Notes: generated by a model from the letters alone, not told the origin. DNA of 64,000 nucleotides from Fructobacillus cardui (GCF_023218935.1 NZ_JAJIAL010000002.1), one strand, 5' to 3'. Shown: positions 41,468 to 50,448, counted from the stretch's first letter. Program-made: numbers and translations.

Positions 41468-43543
41468 CTACTTAAATGCTCCTGTAATAGTATCCCATAC
41501 TTTAGCCGCACCAGCAACTGTGGTATTCACACCGTTACTGAAGTTATTTGCTGCGTTCGTGAACCAATTTGATGATGAAGATGATGAAGTATTAGTATTG
41601 CTAGTGTTCGTTTGACTAGCGTCTGAAACACTAAAGTTATCACCTGTCGTATTTGGTAAAATTTGACCCAATGAAGTCTTCACGAAGTAACCAATTGTCC
41701 CCATCAAGCCGATTGGTAGAGAACTTGTATTGTCACCTTCCAAACCTTCCCAAGAAACTTGAACGATATCCTTGGTATAGGCCACAGCCCATGAATCCTT
41801 TGAGGAGTTCGCATTGTTTGAATCATTAGGATTCTCAGTAGTTCCAGTTTTACCGGCAATCTTATAACCAGATGGTGCTGCACCCGTTCCAGTTCCGCTG
41901 GTATAGGTACCAAGCATCATTTTTGTCATATTATCCGCAACTGATTTTGAAATCACTTGCTTTTGAGTTACCTTTGGCTGAGCTACAATCACCTTGCCAG
42001 AAGAATCAACAATTTTGGTAATATAGTGGGCTTGTGACATCGTTCCGCCGTTTGCAAAAGCCGTATAGGCGGACGCCATTTGAGATGGTGACACACCAGT
42101 CGTCAAGCCACCAAGGGCCAAAGCATAGTTTTTATCTGCATCAACCAGTGGCAAGCCAAACTTCTTACCAGAGTCCCAACCAACATTTACACCTAACTTA
42201 TTCAGCAAATAAACAGCTGGAATATTGTAAGAATGCTCTAAGGCCACATACATTGGTACATCGGCCGTTTCGACATTCAGCGCATTATTTGGCGAATAAT
42301 TATTCGTACCAAAGGTCATCTTCTTATTAGGTAACTTGGTATTAATACTGTAACCCGCTTCCAATGCTGGCGCGTAAACAACCAAAGGCTTAATAATGGA
42401 TCCGGGTTGCAATTGTGACTGAGTGGCACGGTTAAAGCCACGGAAAGTATGTTGGGTTTCACGGCCACCAATAACGGCTCGAACACCACCCGTCTTAGCA
42501 TCTAAGACAATCGAAGCCGCCTGTGCCTGTGACTGATTTCCAAAGAGACTACTCTTCTGGAAATCGTTTTGCATGTTTTCCTGGTCTTTTTGGTTCAGGG
42601 TTGTATAAATTTTATACCCCCGGTTCATGATGTCTTTTTCGTCCAAACCGTACTTATTGACGGCTTCATTAATCACGGCATCAAAGAACCATGGATAATG
42701 ATACGACTCATCACCCGTATAGTTGTCATGCAGCACAATGTCAGTTGCCTGAGCAGCCTTTTCCTGCTCCTTAGTCAACTTCTTGTTTTCATACATTGTC
42801 TGCAAAACCAAATTTCTTCGAGCCTTCGATCGATCTGGATTATCGATTGGATTAAAGCCAGATGGATTCGTCAGCATACCGGCCAAAGTAGCTGCCTGTT
42901 CGGTTTTCAAGTCCTTGGCATGAACACCGAAGTACTTCTCTGAAGCATCTTCAACCCCCCAAACACCATGACCAAACCATGCATTATTCAGGTACATCGT
43001 CAAAATCTGATTTTTCGAATAAACCTGTTCAACTTGCATAGACAAGAAAATTTCTTTGGCCTTTCGAGTAAAGGTTTGCTCTTGAGTCAAATAGGCATTT
43101 TTTACCAGTTGCTGGGTAATCGTTGACCCACCACCAGAGATGACATGTGAACCGGTCAAGCGGTTACGAACAAACAAGTACGCTGCTCGACCAAGGCCAG
43201 AAACGGAGAACCCATGTTCCTTATAAAAGTTACGATCTTCAATCGACAAAACGGCATCGCGCATGTTCTGTGAAATCTGATCATATTTGACATACGTACC
43301 CTTTTGCGAGTACAACGACCCAGCATAGTTATTCGAACTATCGTAGATATTTGTCGTTTGTGACAGTGATGATTCCAGCTTTTGGACGTGCATCGTCTTG
43401 GCCATCGTCACTAAGTAGACTGAGGTCACTAAGAACAGCGACATAAAAATCAGAATCAGAAGTCGACCAATTTGATAGCGGTTCCAAGTCGGGGCCGTTC
43501 GTTTCCAAAAGGCTGTATTTTTAAGTGAAAATTTTGCTTTCAT
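41468..43543 (-). CDS. Class A penicillin-binding protein (transglycosylase/transpeptidase)
   Basis: A 691-residue bifunctional peptidoglycan synthase. Cytoplasmic tail, membrane segment (LLILIFMSLFLVTSVYLVTM, about 28-47), GT51 glycosyltransferase domain with EDRNFYKEHGFS and the STITQQLVKNAYL motif, then the transpeptidase with SxxK as SIIK (QPGSIIKP), SxN as SYN and KTGT (AGKTGTTE). The C-terminus is a Ser/Thr/Asn-rich linker with a run of serines, encoded by GAT/GAA repeats on the plus strand at about 41565-41590. Start at 43543 follows AAAGGAAAA. Family corresponds to PBP1A/2A of Firmicutes. Confidence 0.92.
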   Translation of the reverse strand: MKAKFSLKNTAFWKRTAPTWNRYQIGRLLILIFMSLFLVTSVYLVTMAKTMHVQKLESSLSQTTNIYDSSNNYAGSLYSQKGTYVKYDQISQNMRDAVLSIEDRNFYKEHGFSVSGLGRAAYLFVRNRLTGSHVISGGGSTITQQLVKNAYLTQEQTFTRKAKEIFLSMQVEQVYSKNQILTMYLNNAWFGHGVWGVEDASEKYFGVHAKDLKTEQAATLAGMLTNPSGFNPIDNPDRSKARRNLVLQTMYENKKLTKEQEKAAQATDIVLHDNYTGDESYHYPWFFDAVINEAVNKYGLDEKDIMNRGYKIYTTLNQKDQENMQNDFQKSSLFGNQSQAQAASIVLDAKTGGVRAVIGGRETQHTFRGFNRATQSQLQPGSIIKPLVVYAPALEAGYSINTKLPNKKMTFGTNNYSPNNALNVETADVPMYVALEHSYNIPAVYLLNKLGVNVGWDSGKKFGLPLVDADKNYALALGGLTTGVSPSQMASAYTAFANGGTMSQAHYITKIVDSSGKVIVAQPKVTQKQVISKSVADNMTKMMLGTYTSGTGTGAAPSGYKIAGKTGTTENPNDSNNANSSKDSWAVAYTKDIVQVSWEGLEGDNTSSLPIGLMGTIGYFVKTSLGQILPNTTGDNFSVSDASQTNTSNTNTSSSSSSNWFTNAANNFSNGVNTTVAGAAKVWDTITGAFK

Positions 43544-43614
43544 CCGTTTTCCTTTAACCAACAGGGCTCATGCCTGCCGCATAACGCACAGGTGGTCACC
43601 GATAAAAAGAGTTT

Positions 43615-45306
43615 TTACATTTCCTTTGGTGCTTGCACACCAAGAACTGAGAGTGCAATTGTCAAAGTCGTGGATACGGCCTTAACCAAAGCGAGACGAC
43701 CATTCAAGTTTTCATCTTCTGCCAAAATCTTAGAATTAGCATAGTACTTATTGAACGAGCGAGCCAGCGATAATGCATATTTAGCAATCACTGATGGTTC
43801 GCGGTGGTCAAAGGCCCGCGCAACAGTATCAGGGAAGTTCACCAAAGTTGTCACAATGTCCCATGTTTGTGGATCATCGAGACTGATTTGCCCTTCGTCA
43901 ACCGTAACGCCAGCTTTCCGAAGGATTGATTGAGCCCGTGCATTCGTATACTGCACGTATGGTCCGGTATCCCCTTCAAAGCGAACAACTTCACCAAGGT
44001 TAAAGTCAAAGTTGTTGGTCCGGTCATTCATCAAATCGTGGAAGACCACCGCTCCAGCACCGACTTCTTCGGCAACCTGGTCTTTATTGGCCAAATCAGG
44101 ATTTTTTTCGTTAATTTGTGAAAGAGCAAGCTCGTGGGCATCATCCAAAACATCCTTCAACAAGACAACGTCACCCTTACGAGTTGACATCTTCTTACCG
44201 TTAAAGGTAATCAAACCAAAGGAAATGTGTTCAACATCGTCCGCCCATGGTAATCCAAGCAAAGTCAAAACAGCCTTTAATTGCACAAAGTGCTCACGCT
44301 GTTCGCCACCAACAACATACAAAGACTTCGCAAAATCATAAGTTTCCTTACGGTAAATGGCCGCTGCCAAATCACGAGTCATGTACAAAGTAGCACCATC
44401 AGTTCGCTTAATCATCGCTGGAGTCAAATTTTCATTGATTGAGGACAAGTCAACGATTTGCGCCCCTTGGGATTCCTGCAAGAGGTTCTTTGCTTCCAAC
44501 ATATCAACGACCTTATCCATCTTGTCGTTGTAGAAAGCTTCCCCATTAAAGGAATCAAATTCGATGCCCAAGCGGTCATAAATTTCCGTAAATTCCTTCA
44601 ATGATTCCTCACGGAACCAGGCCCACAAGCGCTTCGCCTCTGGGTCGCCATCTTCAAGCTTTTTAAACCAAGCACGACCCTCATCATCCAATGATGGGTC
44701 TTCCTTCGCCTTATCGTGGAATTCCACATAGTACTTCAAGAGAGTGGCAATTGGGTCGGCCTTAACTTCTTCTTCCGATCCCCATGTCTTATAAGCATAA
44801 ATCAGCTTACCAAACTGGGTTCCCCAGTCACCAAGATGATTAATTTTAACTGGATGGTACCCGTTTTCTTCAGCTAAGTTCGCCAAAGCATTGCCAATCA
44901 CTGTTGAACGCAAGTGTCCCATTGACATTGGCTTAGCAATGTTTGGTGATGACATATCCAAAGCGATGTTTCGCCCCTGACCCCGGTCATTCTTTCCGTA
45001 TTGGTCGCCAGCAGTCAAAACAGCGGTCAATGTCTCTTGTGTTATCGCCTTCTTATCCAAGAAAAAGTTGATGTAAGGGCCAGTTGCGACAACCTTTTCA
45101 AAGCCACTTTGGTCGATTTGTTCGACAAGGTCGACCGCAATTTGCTGTGGGGCCTTCTTTAAGACCCTTGCCAAAGTAAAAGTTGGAAAGGCCAAGTCAC
45201 CCATCTTAGTATCCTTGGGCGCTTCCACCTTGCTTGCGATTTCTTCAGCTGTCATGTCAGGTAGGACCGCCTGTAAGGCGGAAGTCACTGCTTGATTCGT
45301 TGCCAT
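43615..45306 (-). CDS. argS: Arginyl-tRNA synthetase
   Basis: A 563-residue class I synthetase. N-terminal tRNA-binding domain, the HIGH-like SSPNIAKPMSMGHLRST (about 115-131) and the KMSTRKGD signature loop (about 370), followed by the anticodon-binding helical domain (AKYALSLARSFNKYYANSKI). Ribosome site AAAAGGAT. The 5' leader is a T-box, so expression responds to uncharged tRNA(Arg). The window also encodes a tRNA-Arg(UCU) at 61.3 kb, without functional linkage implied. Confidence 0.97.
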   Translation of the reverse strand: MATNQAVTSALQAVLPDMTAEEIASKVEAPKDTKMGDLAFPTFTLARVLKKAPQQIAVDLVEQIDQSGFEKVVATGPYINFFLDKKAITQETLTAVLTAGDQYGKNDRGQGRNIALDMSSPNIAKPMSMGHLRSTVIGNALANLAEENGYHPVKINHLGDWGTQFGKLIYAYKTWGSEEEVKADPIATLLKYYVEFHDKAKEDPSLDDEGRAWFKKLEDGDPEAKRLWAWFREESLKEFTEIYDRLGIEFDSFNGEAFYNDKMDKVVDMLEAKNLLQESQGAQIVDLSSINENLTPAMIKRTDGATLYMTRDLAAAIYRKETYDFAKSLYVVGGEQREHFVQLKAVLTLLGLPWADDVEHISFGLITFNGKKMSTRKGDVVLLKDVLDDAHELALSQINEKNPDLANKDQVAEEVGAGAVVFHDLMNDRTNNFDFNLGEVVRFEGDTGPYVQYTNARAQSILRKAGVTVDEGQISLDDPQTWDIVTTLVNFPDTVARAFDHREPSVIAKYALSLARSFNKYYANSKILAEDENLNGRLALVKAVSTTLTIALSVLGVQAPKEM

Positions 45307-45340
45307 TGTATTATCCTTTTATTAAAAATTTCACTATCTT

Positions 45341-45540
45341 GCAAAAGAGGGCTCGTCTCTTATTAACCAAAGAGACGAGCCCTGCCCGCGGTACCACTCT
45401 AATAGCCATACTGGCCACTTTGTTATCAAATTCTGAGCAGAAAAAGCCGCGCGGGCCAGGGCCAGCCCTTAACTCACACTAACGTTAAGGTCACTGCAAA
45501 GCTGGGCACCTGCCTTCTATCTTTTTCAATTACAACCAGG
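45341..45540 (-). promoter_or_regulatory. T-box leader of argS (arginine)
   Basis: T-box sequence AGAGTGGTACCGCGGGC on the minus strand (45384-45400), followed by a perfect 12-bp terminator (45349-45360 with 45371-45382) and TCTTTT. The upstream part (about 45420-45530) can form a Stem I with GGCCCGCGCGGCC-like pairing. I did not identify the specifier with certainty; a CGC (Arg) lies in the region. It directly precedes argS. Confidence 0.85.
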
Positions 45541-45545
45541 ATGTC

Positions 45546-45800
45546 TTATTCAGACTTTTCGTCCTGGGGTGCTGCCTTGATGACTTCCACATCGGCCATT
45601 CGAACAACAGCGCGGTGGTTCATTTCATTGACGGCTGGTTGGTCAGCTGGATCATTTTCGATGATTTCAACTAACAATGCATTTTCGTAAACCTTTTCAA
45701 CCTTACCAGTAAAGGGGTTTTCAAGGTTCCCGTATGCTGGGGCGAGCAACTCATCCCCCACGTGATACTTGGATTCTTGCTTTTCGTCTTCCTTGCTCAT
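45546..45800 (-). CDS. DUF2187 family protein
   Basis: An 84-residue protein: YHVGDELLAPAYG...GKVEKVYENALLVEIIENDP...NHRAVVRMADVEVIKAAPQ. The beta-strand pattern and the GKVEKVYENALLVEI core match the DUF2187 (YkvS-like) small SH3-like family of Firmicutes; function unknown. Acidic and lysine-rich at both ends. Start at 45800 (ATG after GTG) with AGGAGGC upstream. It sits between coaBC and the argS T-box. Confidence 0.75.
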   Translation of the reverse strand: MSKEDEKQESKYHVGDELLAPAYGNLENPFTGKVEKVYENALLVEIIENDPADQPAVNEMNHRAVVRMADVEVIKAAPQDEKSE

Positions 45801-45849
45801 CACAGCCTCCTGCTTACTTTCATATAGGTCACTATTATACCATAAAGTT

Positions 45850-47082
45850 TTAAGATGTTAGTAAATCAGCTACCAGAGCGATAATGTCTTCGGCAACTTC
45901 TGTCTTCAATTTGGCCGCTACCTGGATTGGCTCCTGGTCAGCGGTGACCAACGTCACCTTGTTTGTGTCCTTATTGAAGCCAGCGCCTGCCTCCAAAACA
46001 TTATTGGCCACAATCAAATCGACATGCTTTTTGACTAATTTAGCCTGGGCATTTTCGACCAGGTTTTCGGTTTCGGCCGCAAAGCCAACGACGACCTGTC
46101 CCGGCTTTTTCGCCTCACCAACGGTCTTTAAGATGTCAGGATTTTGCACCAAATCTAAAATCATGTGCTCATCACCGTGCTTCTTAACCTTGTGATCAGA
46201 TACTTCCGCAACCCGGAAATCAGATACCGCTGCCGCGCCGATATAAACATCAGCTGTCGCCATTTCTTTTTGAACGGCTGCCAACATCTCTCTTGTGTCA
46301 CCAACCAAAATAACCTGAATGACTGGGCTTACCTGCCGTGAGGTTGCCGCCACCAATGTGACGGTTGCACCAGCTGCACGAGCAGCTTCGGCTAAAGCAT
46401 AACCCATTTTACCAGAAGACTTATTGGTCAAATAGCGCACTGGATCGATTGGTTCTCGCGTTCCACCCGCAGTAATTACAACTTTTTTGCCGGCTAAGGG
46501 TTTCTCTTCGAAAACAGCATCTTGGAAGTCGTCAGATTGTAAATCAGCAATGCTCGTCACAATTTCAGTTGGTTCCACCATTCTGCCCTTGGCCTCATAG
46601 CCTTCGGCCAAGAAACCACTGGCTGGCCCGATAAAGTCAAAGCCATCTTGCTTTAGCTGGCCAACATTACGCTGCACCGCAAGATCGCCCCACATCACGT
46701 CATTCATCGCGGGTACAGCAATCTTGCGAGCTGTGCTAGCCATGACCGTTGCCGTTAACACGTTGTCGGCAAGCCCCAAAGCTAATTTAGCCAGGGTATT
46801 GGCCGTCAAAGGTGCCAGCACAATCAAGTCAGCCCACTTCGCTAAGTGAACGTGGTCAACAGCGTTGCTAGGTCCTTGCCAACTTGCATCAGTCAAAACA
46901 GGATGCCTCGAAAGCACCGCCAAAGTTTTGACTGGTAAAAATTCTTGAGCCGCATCCGTCATCACCACTTTGACATTGGCTCCAGCTTTAATCAACAGAC
47001 GCGTTAATTCAGCTGCTTTATAGGCTGCGACACCGCCCGTTACGGCTAAGAGGACGTTTTTATCTTGGTAAAAAGCGGTCAT
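45850..47082 (-). CDS. coaBC: Bifunctional phosphopantothenoylcysteine decarboxylase / phosphopantothenate-cysteine ligase
   Basis: A 410-residue coenzyme A biosynthesis enzyme. N-terminal flavin-dependent decarboxylase (CoaC): VTGGVAAYKAAELTRLL, catalytic histidine in DHVHLAKWAD, and the substrate-recognition PAMNDVMW. C-terminal ligase (CoaB): VVITAGGTREPIDPVRYLTNKSSGKMGYALAEAA, AAVSDFRV and the DHKVKKHG lysine. The ATG at 47082 lies 23 bp inside the end of murE with GTGGAGGAT upstream, so the two are likely co-transcribed. Confidence 0.95.
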   Translation of the reverse strand: MTAFYQDKNVLLAVTGGVAAYKAAELTRLLIKAGANVKVVMTDAAQEFLPVKTLAVLSRHPVLTDASWQGPSNAVDHVHLAKWADLIVLAPLTANTLAKLALGLADNVLTATVMASTARKIAVPAMNDVMWGDLAVQRNVGQLKQDGFDFIGPASGFLAEGYEAKGRMVEPTEIVTSIADLQSDDFQDAVFEEKPLAGKKVVITAGGTREPIDPVRYLTNKSSGKMGYALAEAARAAGATVTLVAATSRQVSPVIQVILVGDTREMLAAVQKEMATADVYIGAAAVSDFRVAEVSDHKVKKHGDEHMILDLVQNPDILKTVGEAKKPGQVVVGFAAETENLVENAQAKLVKKHVDLIVANNVLEAGAGFNKDTNKVTLVTADQEPIQVAAKLKTEVAEDIIALVADLLTS

Positions 47083-48625
47083 GGCTAATCCTCCACGAAT
47101 AATCCCTGCCGGCCAAAAGGGCCTGCTGGCATTCCTTCACAGCGGCATAGTCACCGATGTAAGGTGTATCGACTCCGTCAACTTTTTGATAAGGATCCTC
47201 ACCCTTACCGGCAACGACAACCAAATCATTTTCGCCAGCCAAATCAATCGCCTGGTGGATAGCGGTAATCCGGTCCATCTCAAAATGAACTTGGACATGG
47301 TCGTTGGTGATGCCATCAGCAATTGTCTTGGCAATCGTCAATGGGCTTTCGTACTGGGGGTCGTCAGCCGTCAAGAAGACTTGGTCAGCCTTTTGTGACA
47401 AGACCTTGGCAAAATCAGCTCGGCGGGAAACACCCTTATTTCCTGGTGCACCCAGAACAACAATGACTTGTCCATCTGGGGACTGCGCCTTGACAAAGGC
47501 CAAAAGCGATAGTAAGGAAACGTAGTTGTGAGCGTAATCGACAAAGGCGACCCCGTGACCAGGCAACTTTAATGAAAGCATCCGGCCTGGAATCGTGACT
47601 TCATCCAGCCCCTTCACCATTGACTGATGGTCAGCTCCGGCTAGCCCGACCATCATCAGTGATGCCACGGCGTTTTCCTCGTTGAAGTCGCCGGGAAGGT
47701 TCAAGCGGTAGCCACCACTAATCACTTGTAAATCAGGCACCGCCACACCAGTTGTCACCGTAAAGTGTGACTCGTGCAAAGCGGACTCTTGACTCATAAA
47801 GGTCACTAATGGTTGCTGACCATTAACAGGTTTCGTTCCGGCGCGACCATAAGTCAACACGCGGTCATGCTGACTAGCAGCGCGGTCAAAGATTGCTTGG
47901 TAGTGGTTCATTCCCGCATTTAAAATCACGTGGTCGGAATTATCCAACAGCATTTCCTTATGTGCCAAATAATCGGCAAATGTTGGATGCTCATTTGGTC
48001 CGATATGATCCGGTGAAATATTCAAAAAGGCCCCAACGTTAAAGCGCAAACCATAAACACGGTTACGCAAGTATGCCTGTGAGGAAACTTCCATCACCAA
48101 GTGGGTCATCCCATTGTCGACCGCACGGCGCATGTCTTTAAAGAGTTCAAAGGATTCGGGCGTGGTCAAATCTGATTTTTTCTTATCCGCTGAATTTGGG
48201 CCAACAATCCGATCGACCGTTGAAAACAGTGCCGTCTTCCCCACAGTTGCTTCTTTCAGCATCGTATAGGCAAAGTAGGCAGCCGTTGTCTTCCCCTTGG
48301 TTCCCGTAAAGGCACCAATCCAAAGCTGGTCTTGCGGGTAATCAAAGTAGGCCATCGCCAACACTGATAAAGCCTTTTGACTATCAGTCACCAACCACTG
48401 GGGTAAATCAGTACCCAAATCATGGTCAGCTACCAAGGCCGTCACACCATCGACCCCGGCAAGGTATTCCGCCTTAAAGGCCCCTTTGACAACAAAGAGC
48501 GTCTGGTCCTGGACCTGACGGGTGTCATAATGAAGGTGGTCAAAGACCAAATCATCAGTTGGTTCACTGACGAGCAGATCGTGTTTTTGTAAAATTTTTG
48601 TCACATCTTGTCTAGTTAATCGCAT
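47060..48625 (-). CDS. murE: UDP-N-acetylmuramoyl-tripeptide synthetase (MurE)
   Basis: A 521-residue Mur ligase adding the third residue of the peptidoglycan stem peptide. Walker-type FTGTKGKTTAAYF (about residue 107), the EVSSQAYLRNRV motif with the carbamylated-lysine region nearby, and VDYAHNYVSL. The specificity loop reads TADDPQYESP instead of the DNPR motif of diaminopimelate-adding enzymes, fitting L-lysine. Start at 48625 (MRLTRQDV) from homology; a longer in-frame ORF runs through its promoter. The promoter's -10 lies only 6 nt before this ATG. Confidence 0.93.
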   Translation of the reverse strand: MRLTRQDVTKILQKHDLLVSEPTDDLVFDHLHYDTRQVQDQTLFVVKGAFKAEYLAGVDGVTALVADHDLGTDLPQWLVTDSQKALSVLAMAYFDYPQDQLWIGAFTGTKGKTTAAYFAYTMLKEATVGKTALFSTVDRIVGPNSADKKKSDLTTPESFELFKDMRRAVDNGMTHLVMEVSSQAYLRNRVYGLRFNVGAFLNISPDHIGPNEHPTFADYLAHKEMLLDNSDHVILNAGMNHYQAIFDRAASQHDRVLTYGRAGTKPVNGQQPLVTFMSQESALHESHFTVTTGVAVPDLQVISGGYRLNLPGDFNEENAVASLMMVGLAGADHQSMVKGLDEVTIPGRMLSLKLPGHGVAFVDYAHNYVSLLSLLAFVKAQSPDGQVIVVLGAPGNKGVSRRADFAKVLSQKADQVFLTADDPQYESPLTIAKTIADGITNDHVQVHFEMDRITAIHQAIDLAGENDLVVVAGKGEDPYQKVDGVDTPYIGDYAAVKECQQALLAGRDYSWRISHDRFLPR

Positions 48626-48631
48626 AGACTC

Positions 48632-48640
48632 ATTATAGCA
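48632..48640 (-). promoter_or_regulatory. Extended -10 promoter 6 nt before murE
   Basis: TGCTATAAT on the minus strand (48632-48640), then GAGTCT and the murE ATG. A normal start would fall on the ATG. Confidence 0.6.
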
Positions 48641-48689
48641 TAGGCCGACAAAAAGCGAACCTTTAAAGAGACTGAAACCAAGCCTTTTT

Positions 48690-48755
48690 AGCAAAAAAAA
48701 GACCAAGAAAACTCGGCCTTATGTGCAGTCATTTTTAGTTACATGATTTCCTCCT
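48690..48755 (-). other. Consensus ribosome site directly followed by ATG-TAA, plus terminator
   Basis: Downstream of the antiporter gene the minus strand reads AGGAGG (48750-48755), 5 nt, ATG (48742-48744), TAA (48739-48741), then 20 nt later a terminator (AAGGCCGAG with CTTGGTCTT, T-run at 48696-48703). The start-stop pair cannot encode a protein. Confidence 0.6.
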
Positions 48756-48849
48756 GAAAAGGAACAAAACATTTCCTATCAGTTAACTTATTTCGTTTTC
48801 GCTGATTTCACGTCCCATAAACCAATGGCTATTCAAGTTATCAGTCCAC

Positions 48850-49986
48850 TTATTTTCTTAATAACGGTTTTAAGGCGATTGGCGTGAAAATTGTCGTTAA
48901 CAAAATGACGAGCGTCAACATCGCATAATGACCCGAACTGAACTCATGAGCTGACAGTGCCAAATCAGCAATCACAATGGCCATCTCACCACGTGAGACC
49001 ATCCCAACACCGACAACCCGAGCATCGCGAACCGGCACCTTGACTAGCCGAGCTCCAAAGTAGGCCCCAAAGAACTTCGTCAAAATCGCGAAAATTGTCA
49101 AAATCGCAATCAACGGTAGATTAGCTAACTGGCCAACTAGCGTAACCTTTAACCCGATATTAACAAAGAAAATCGGAATAAAGACGGTTTGACCAATTAA
49201 AGTGACACCGTGTTCAATCGCCGCGGCTGATTTCTGCCGAGAAAAGAGCACGCCGACAACAAAGACCACGATGGCTCCCGAAAGTCCAATTTTCTCTGAC
49301 AAGGTTGCACTGAGTAAAACGATTACCAGTGCAAAATTCAGAACAACCCCCGGTAGCGACAAGCGACCGATTGCTGGCAAAATTTTTGGCAATACGTAAA
49401 GCAAAACTGAAACTAACACAAGCAAAAACATGACCATCAATAAAATGGTGAACCATAAGGGGTGCTGAATCTTTTCGCCAATTCCAAAGATCGTCTGGTA
49501 GACCGTCCACATCAAAATCGCCAAAATGTCATCTAAAACGGCTGCTCCCAAGATGGTCGCTCCGGCGTCTGATTTGACCTGATGATACTCAGTCAAAATT
49601 TGCGCCGTAATTGAAACGGATGTGGCCGAGAACAGCACCGCCCAAAAAAGAGATTTTTCATCGGTCATCCCCAAGGTCAGTCCCAGTACTAAAAAGACCA
49701 CAAAGGGCGTTATCACCCCGGCTAGAGCAACCGTTACCGCCTGTCGGGCATGGCGCTTTAACAATCCTAAATCAGATTCAATACCGGCCAAAAACATTAA
49801 GAACAAAACTCCGACCTCTGCCCATGTGGCTAAGCTGTGATTAGCAGACAGCAGATGAAAACCTGCTGGTCCCAAAATAACCCCCGCACCAATTTGACCA
49901 ACAACAGTCGGCAGTCGCAAGCGCTCCGCTAGCCAAGACAGCATCAAAGCCCCGAACAAAATCAATCCAAATGTCCAAATCGTCAT
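48850..49986 (-). CDS. Cation/proton antiporter, CPA2 (KefB/NapA-like)
   Basis: A 378-residue integral membrane protein with 12-13 hydrophobic segments, starting WTFGLILFGALMLSWLAERLRLPTVVGQIGAGVILGPAGF. The LPTVVGQI and DILAILMW (charged residue in the middle helices, transport-site type) patterns are typical of the Na/H exchanger fold. There is no C-terminal RCK/TrkA domain, so it is the short form. K+ or Na+ specificity is not readable. Start at 49986 follows GTGGAGGAA. Its leader carries alternative hairpins and a U-run (see separate feature). Confidence 0.9.
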   Translation of the reverse strand: MTIWTFGLILFGALMLSWLAERLRLPTVVGQIGAGVILGPAGFHLLSANHSLATWAEVGVLFLMFLAGIESDLGLLKRHARQAVTVALAGVITPFVVFLVLGLTLGMTDEKSLFWAVLFSATSVSITAQILTEYHQVKSDAGATILGAAVLDDILAILMWTVYQTIFGIGEKIQHPLWFTILLMVMFLLVLVSVLLYVLPKILPAIGRLSLPGVVLNFALVIVLLSATLSEKIGLSGAIVVFVVGVLFSRQKSAAAIEHGVTLIGQTVFIPIFFVNIGLKVTLVGQLANLPLIAILTIFAILTKFFGAYFGARLVKVPVRDARVVGVGMVSRGEMAIVIADLALSAHEFSSGHYAMLTLVILLTTIFTPIALKPLLRK

Positions 49987-50127
49987 TTTCTTCCTCCACA
50001 TTTATAGCCTAGTCAGCTTGAAATGAGCAAAGAAAAAAGGCCCACTCCAAGTAAACCTAACTCCCCCGTTAGGCTCCGCCTTGAGTATGACCTCAACCAA
50101 AGTTTTTTATTCAATACTGCCATTATA
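49987..50127 (-). promoter_or_regulatory. Structured leader of the antiporter gene, candidate riboswitch/attenuator
   Basis: Extended -10 TGCTATAAT (50122-50130 region) is followed by a leader of about 130 nt. It has a TTGAG/CTCAA hairpin, a CCTAAC/GTTAGG hairpin, a closing GGCC/AAGGC stem, and a run of six T (50033-50038) well before the gene. An alternative pairing ACTCAAG with CTTGGAGT (50080-50086 with 50044-50051) excludes the first hairpin. No known riboswitch class recognised. Confidence 0.5.
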
Positions 50128-50200
50128 GCATTAATTAAAACGAAAACTCAAATCGTTCACAACGTCCATGTGCATTTTAACAAACATTTCAACCGTCCTG

Positions 50201-50229
50201 TTGGCACTCGAACATCTTGGTGTTATAAT
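50201..50229 (+). promoter_or_regulatory. Antitoxin RNA promoter
   Basis: TTGGCA (50201-50206), 17-nt spacer, TATAAT (50224-50229). Confidence 0.75.
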
Positions 50230-50235
50230 GGTGTT

Positions 50236-50354
50236 GTAGAAAAAGCGCTGTAGCTACAACTACAACGCTTTCTAGCAAACCCGTAAAACGGTGGCTATCT
50301 GATTAGTTATAAATAACCATCAGCTCGTCAAAGCCTGTGATGGTTATTTTTTTT
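50236..50354 (+). ncRNA. Type I antitoxin RNA (RatA-like)
   Basis: A transcript of about 118 nt starts near 50236, folds into an AAAGCG...CGCTTT hairpin, and ends at a 12-bp terminator with eight T (50311-50354). It converges on the small hydrophobic toxin gene; their 3' parts overlap, so the RNA would pair with the toxin mRNA tail. It contains no usable ORF. The sequence GGTGGCTATC at 50290-50299 also occurs, in the same sense, in the toxin mRNA leader. Confidence 0.65.
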
Positions 50355-50448
50355 GGCTTAATTTAATAAGCTCAATCACTAATCCCAGCAATATCAGAAC
50401 AAAAGTTCCGAAAACCAGCATTAATTGTAAGGCAGTCGTCACCGACAC
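50344..50448 (-). CDS. Putative holin-like type I toxin (TxpA/Hol-Tox family)
   Basis: A 34-residue hydrophobic peptide: a short polar start (SVTTALQ), a single membrane helix (LMLVFGTFVLILLGLVIELI) and a basic end (KLSQKK). This is the form of Firmicute holin-like toxins (TxpA-like). The start is a GTG at 50448 with AAAGGAG 8 nt upstream; a second GTG follows two codons on. The mRNA starts near 50546 from an extended -10 (TGCTATAGT, 50553-50561), leaving a long leader with an overlapping ORF (50372-50494). The longer same-frame reading would not look like a membrane peptide. Probably kills or inhibits by membrane insertion when the antitoxin RNA is lost. Confidence 0.75.
   Translation of the reverse strand: MSVTTALQLMLVFGTFVLILLGLVIELIKLSQKK

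Noticed and set aside
43550..43614. Hairpin after argS as a terminator
   Set aside because: CCTGTGC/GCGGCAGG can pair but no T-run follows on the minus strand, so not listed as a terminator.
50023..50253. 76-residue ORF on the plus strand across the antiporter leader
   Set aside because: No ribosome site, and it overlaps the antiporter leader RNA and the antitoxin promoter.
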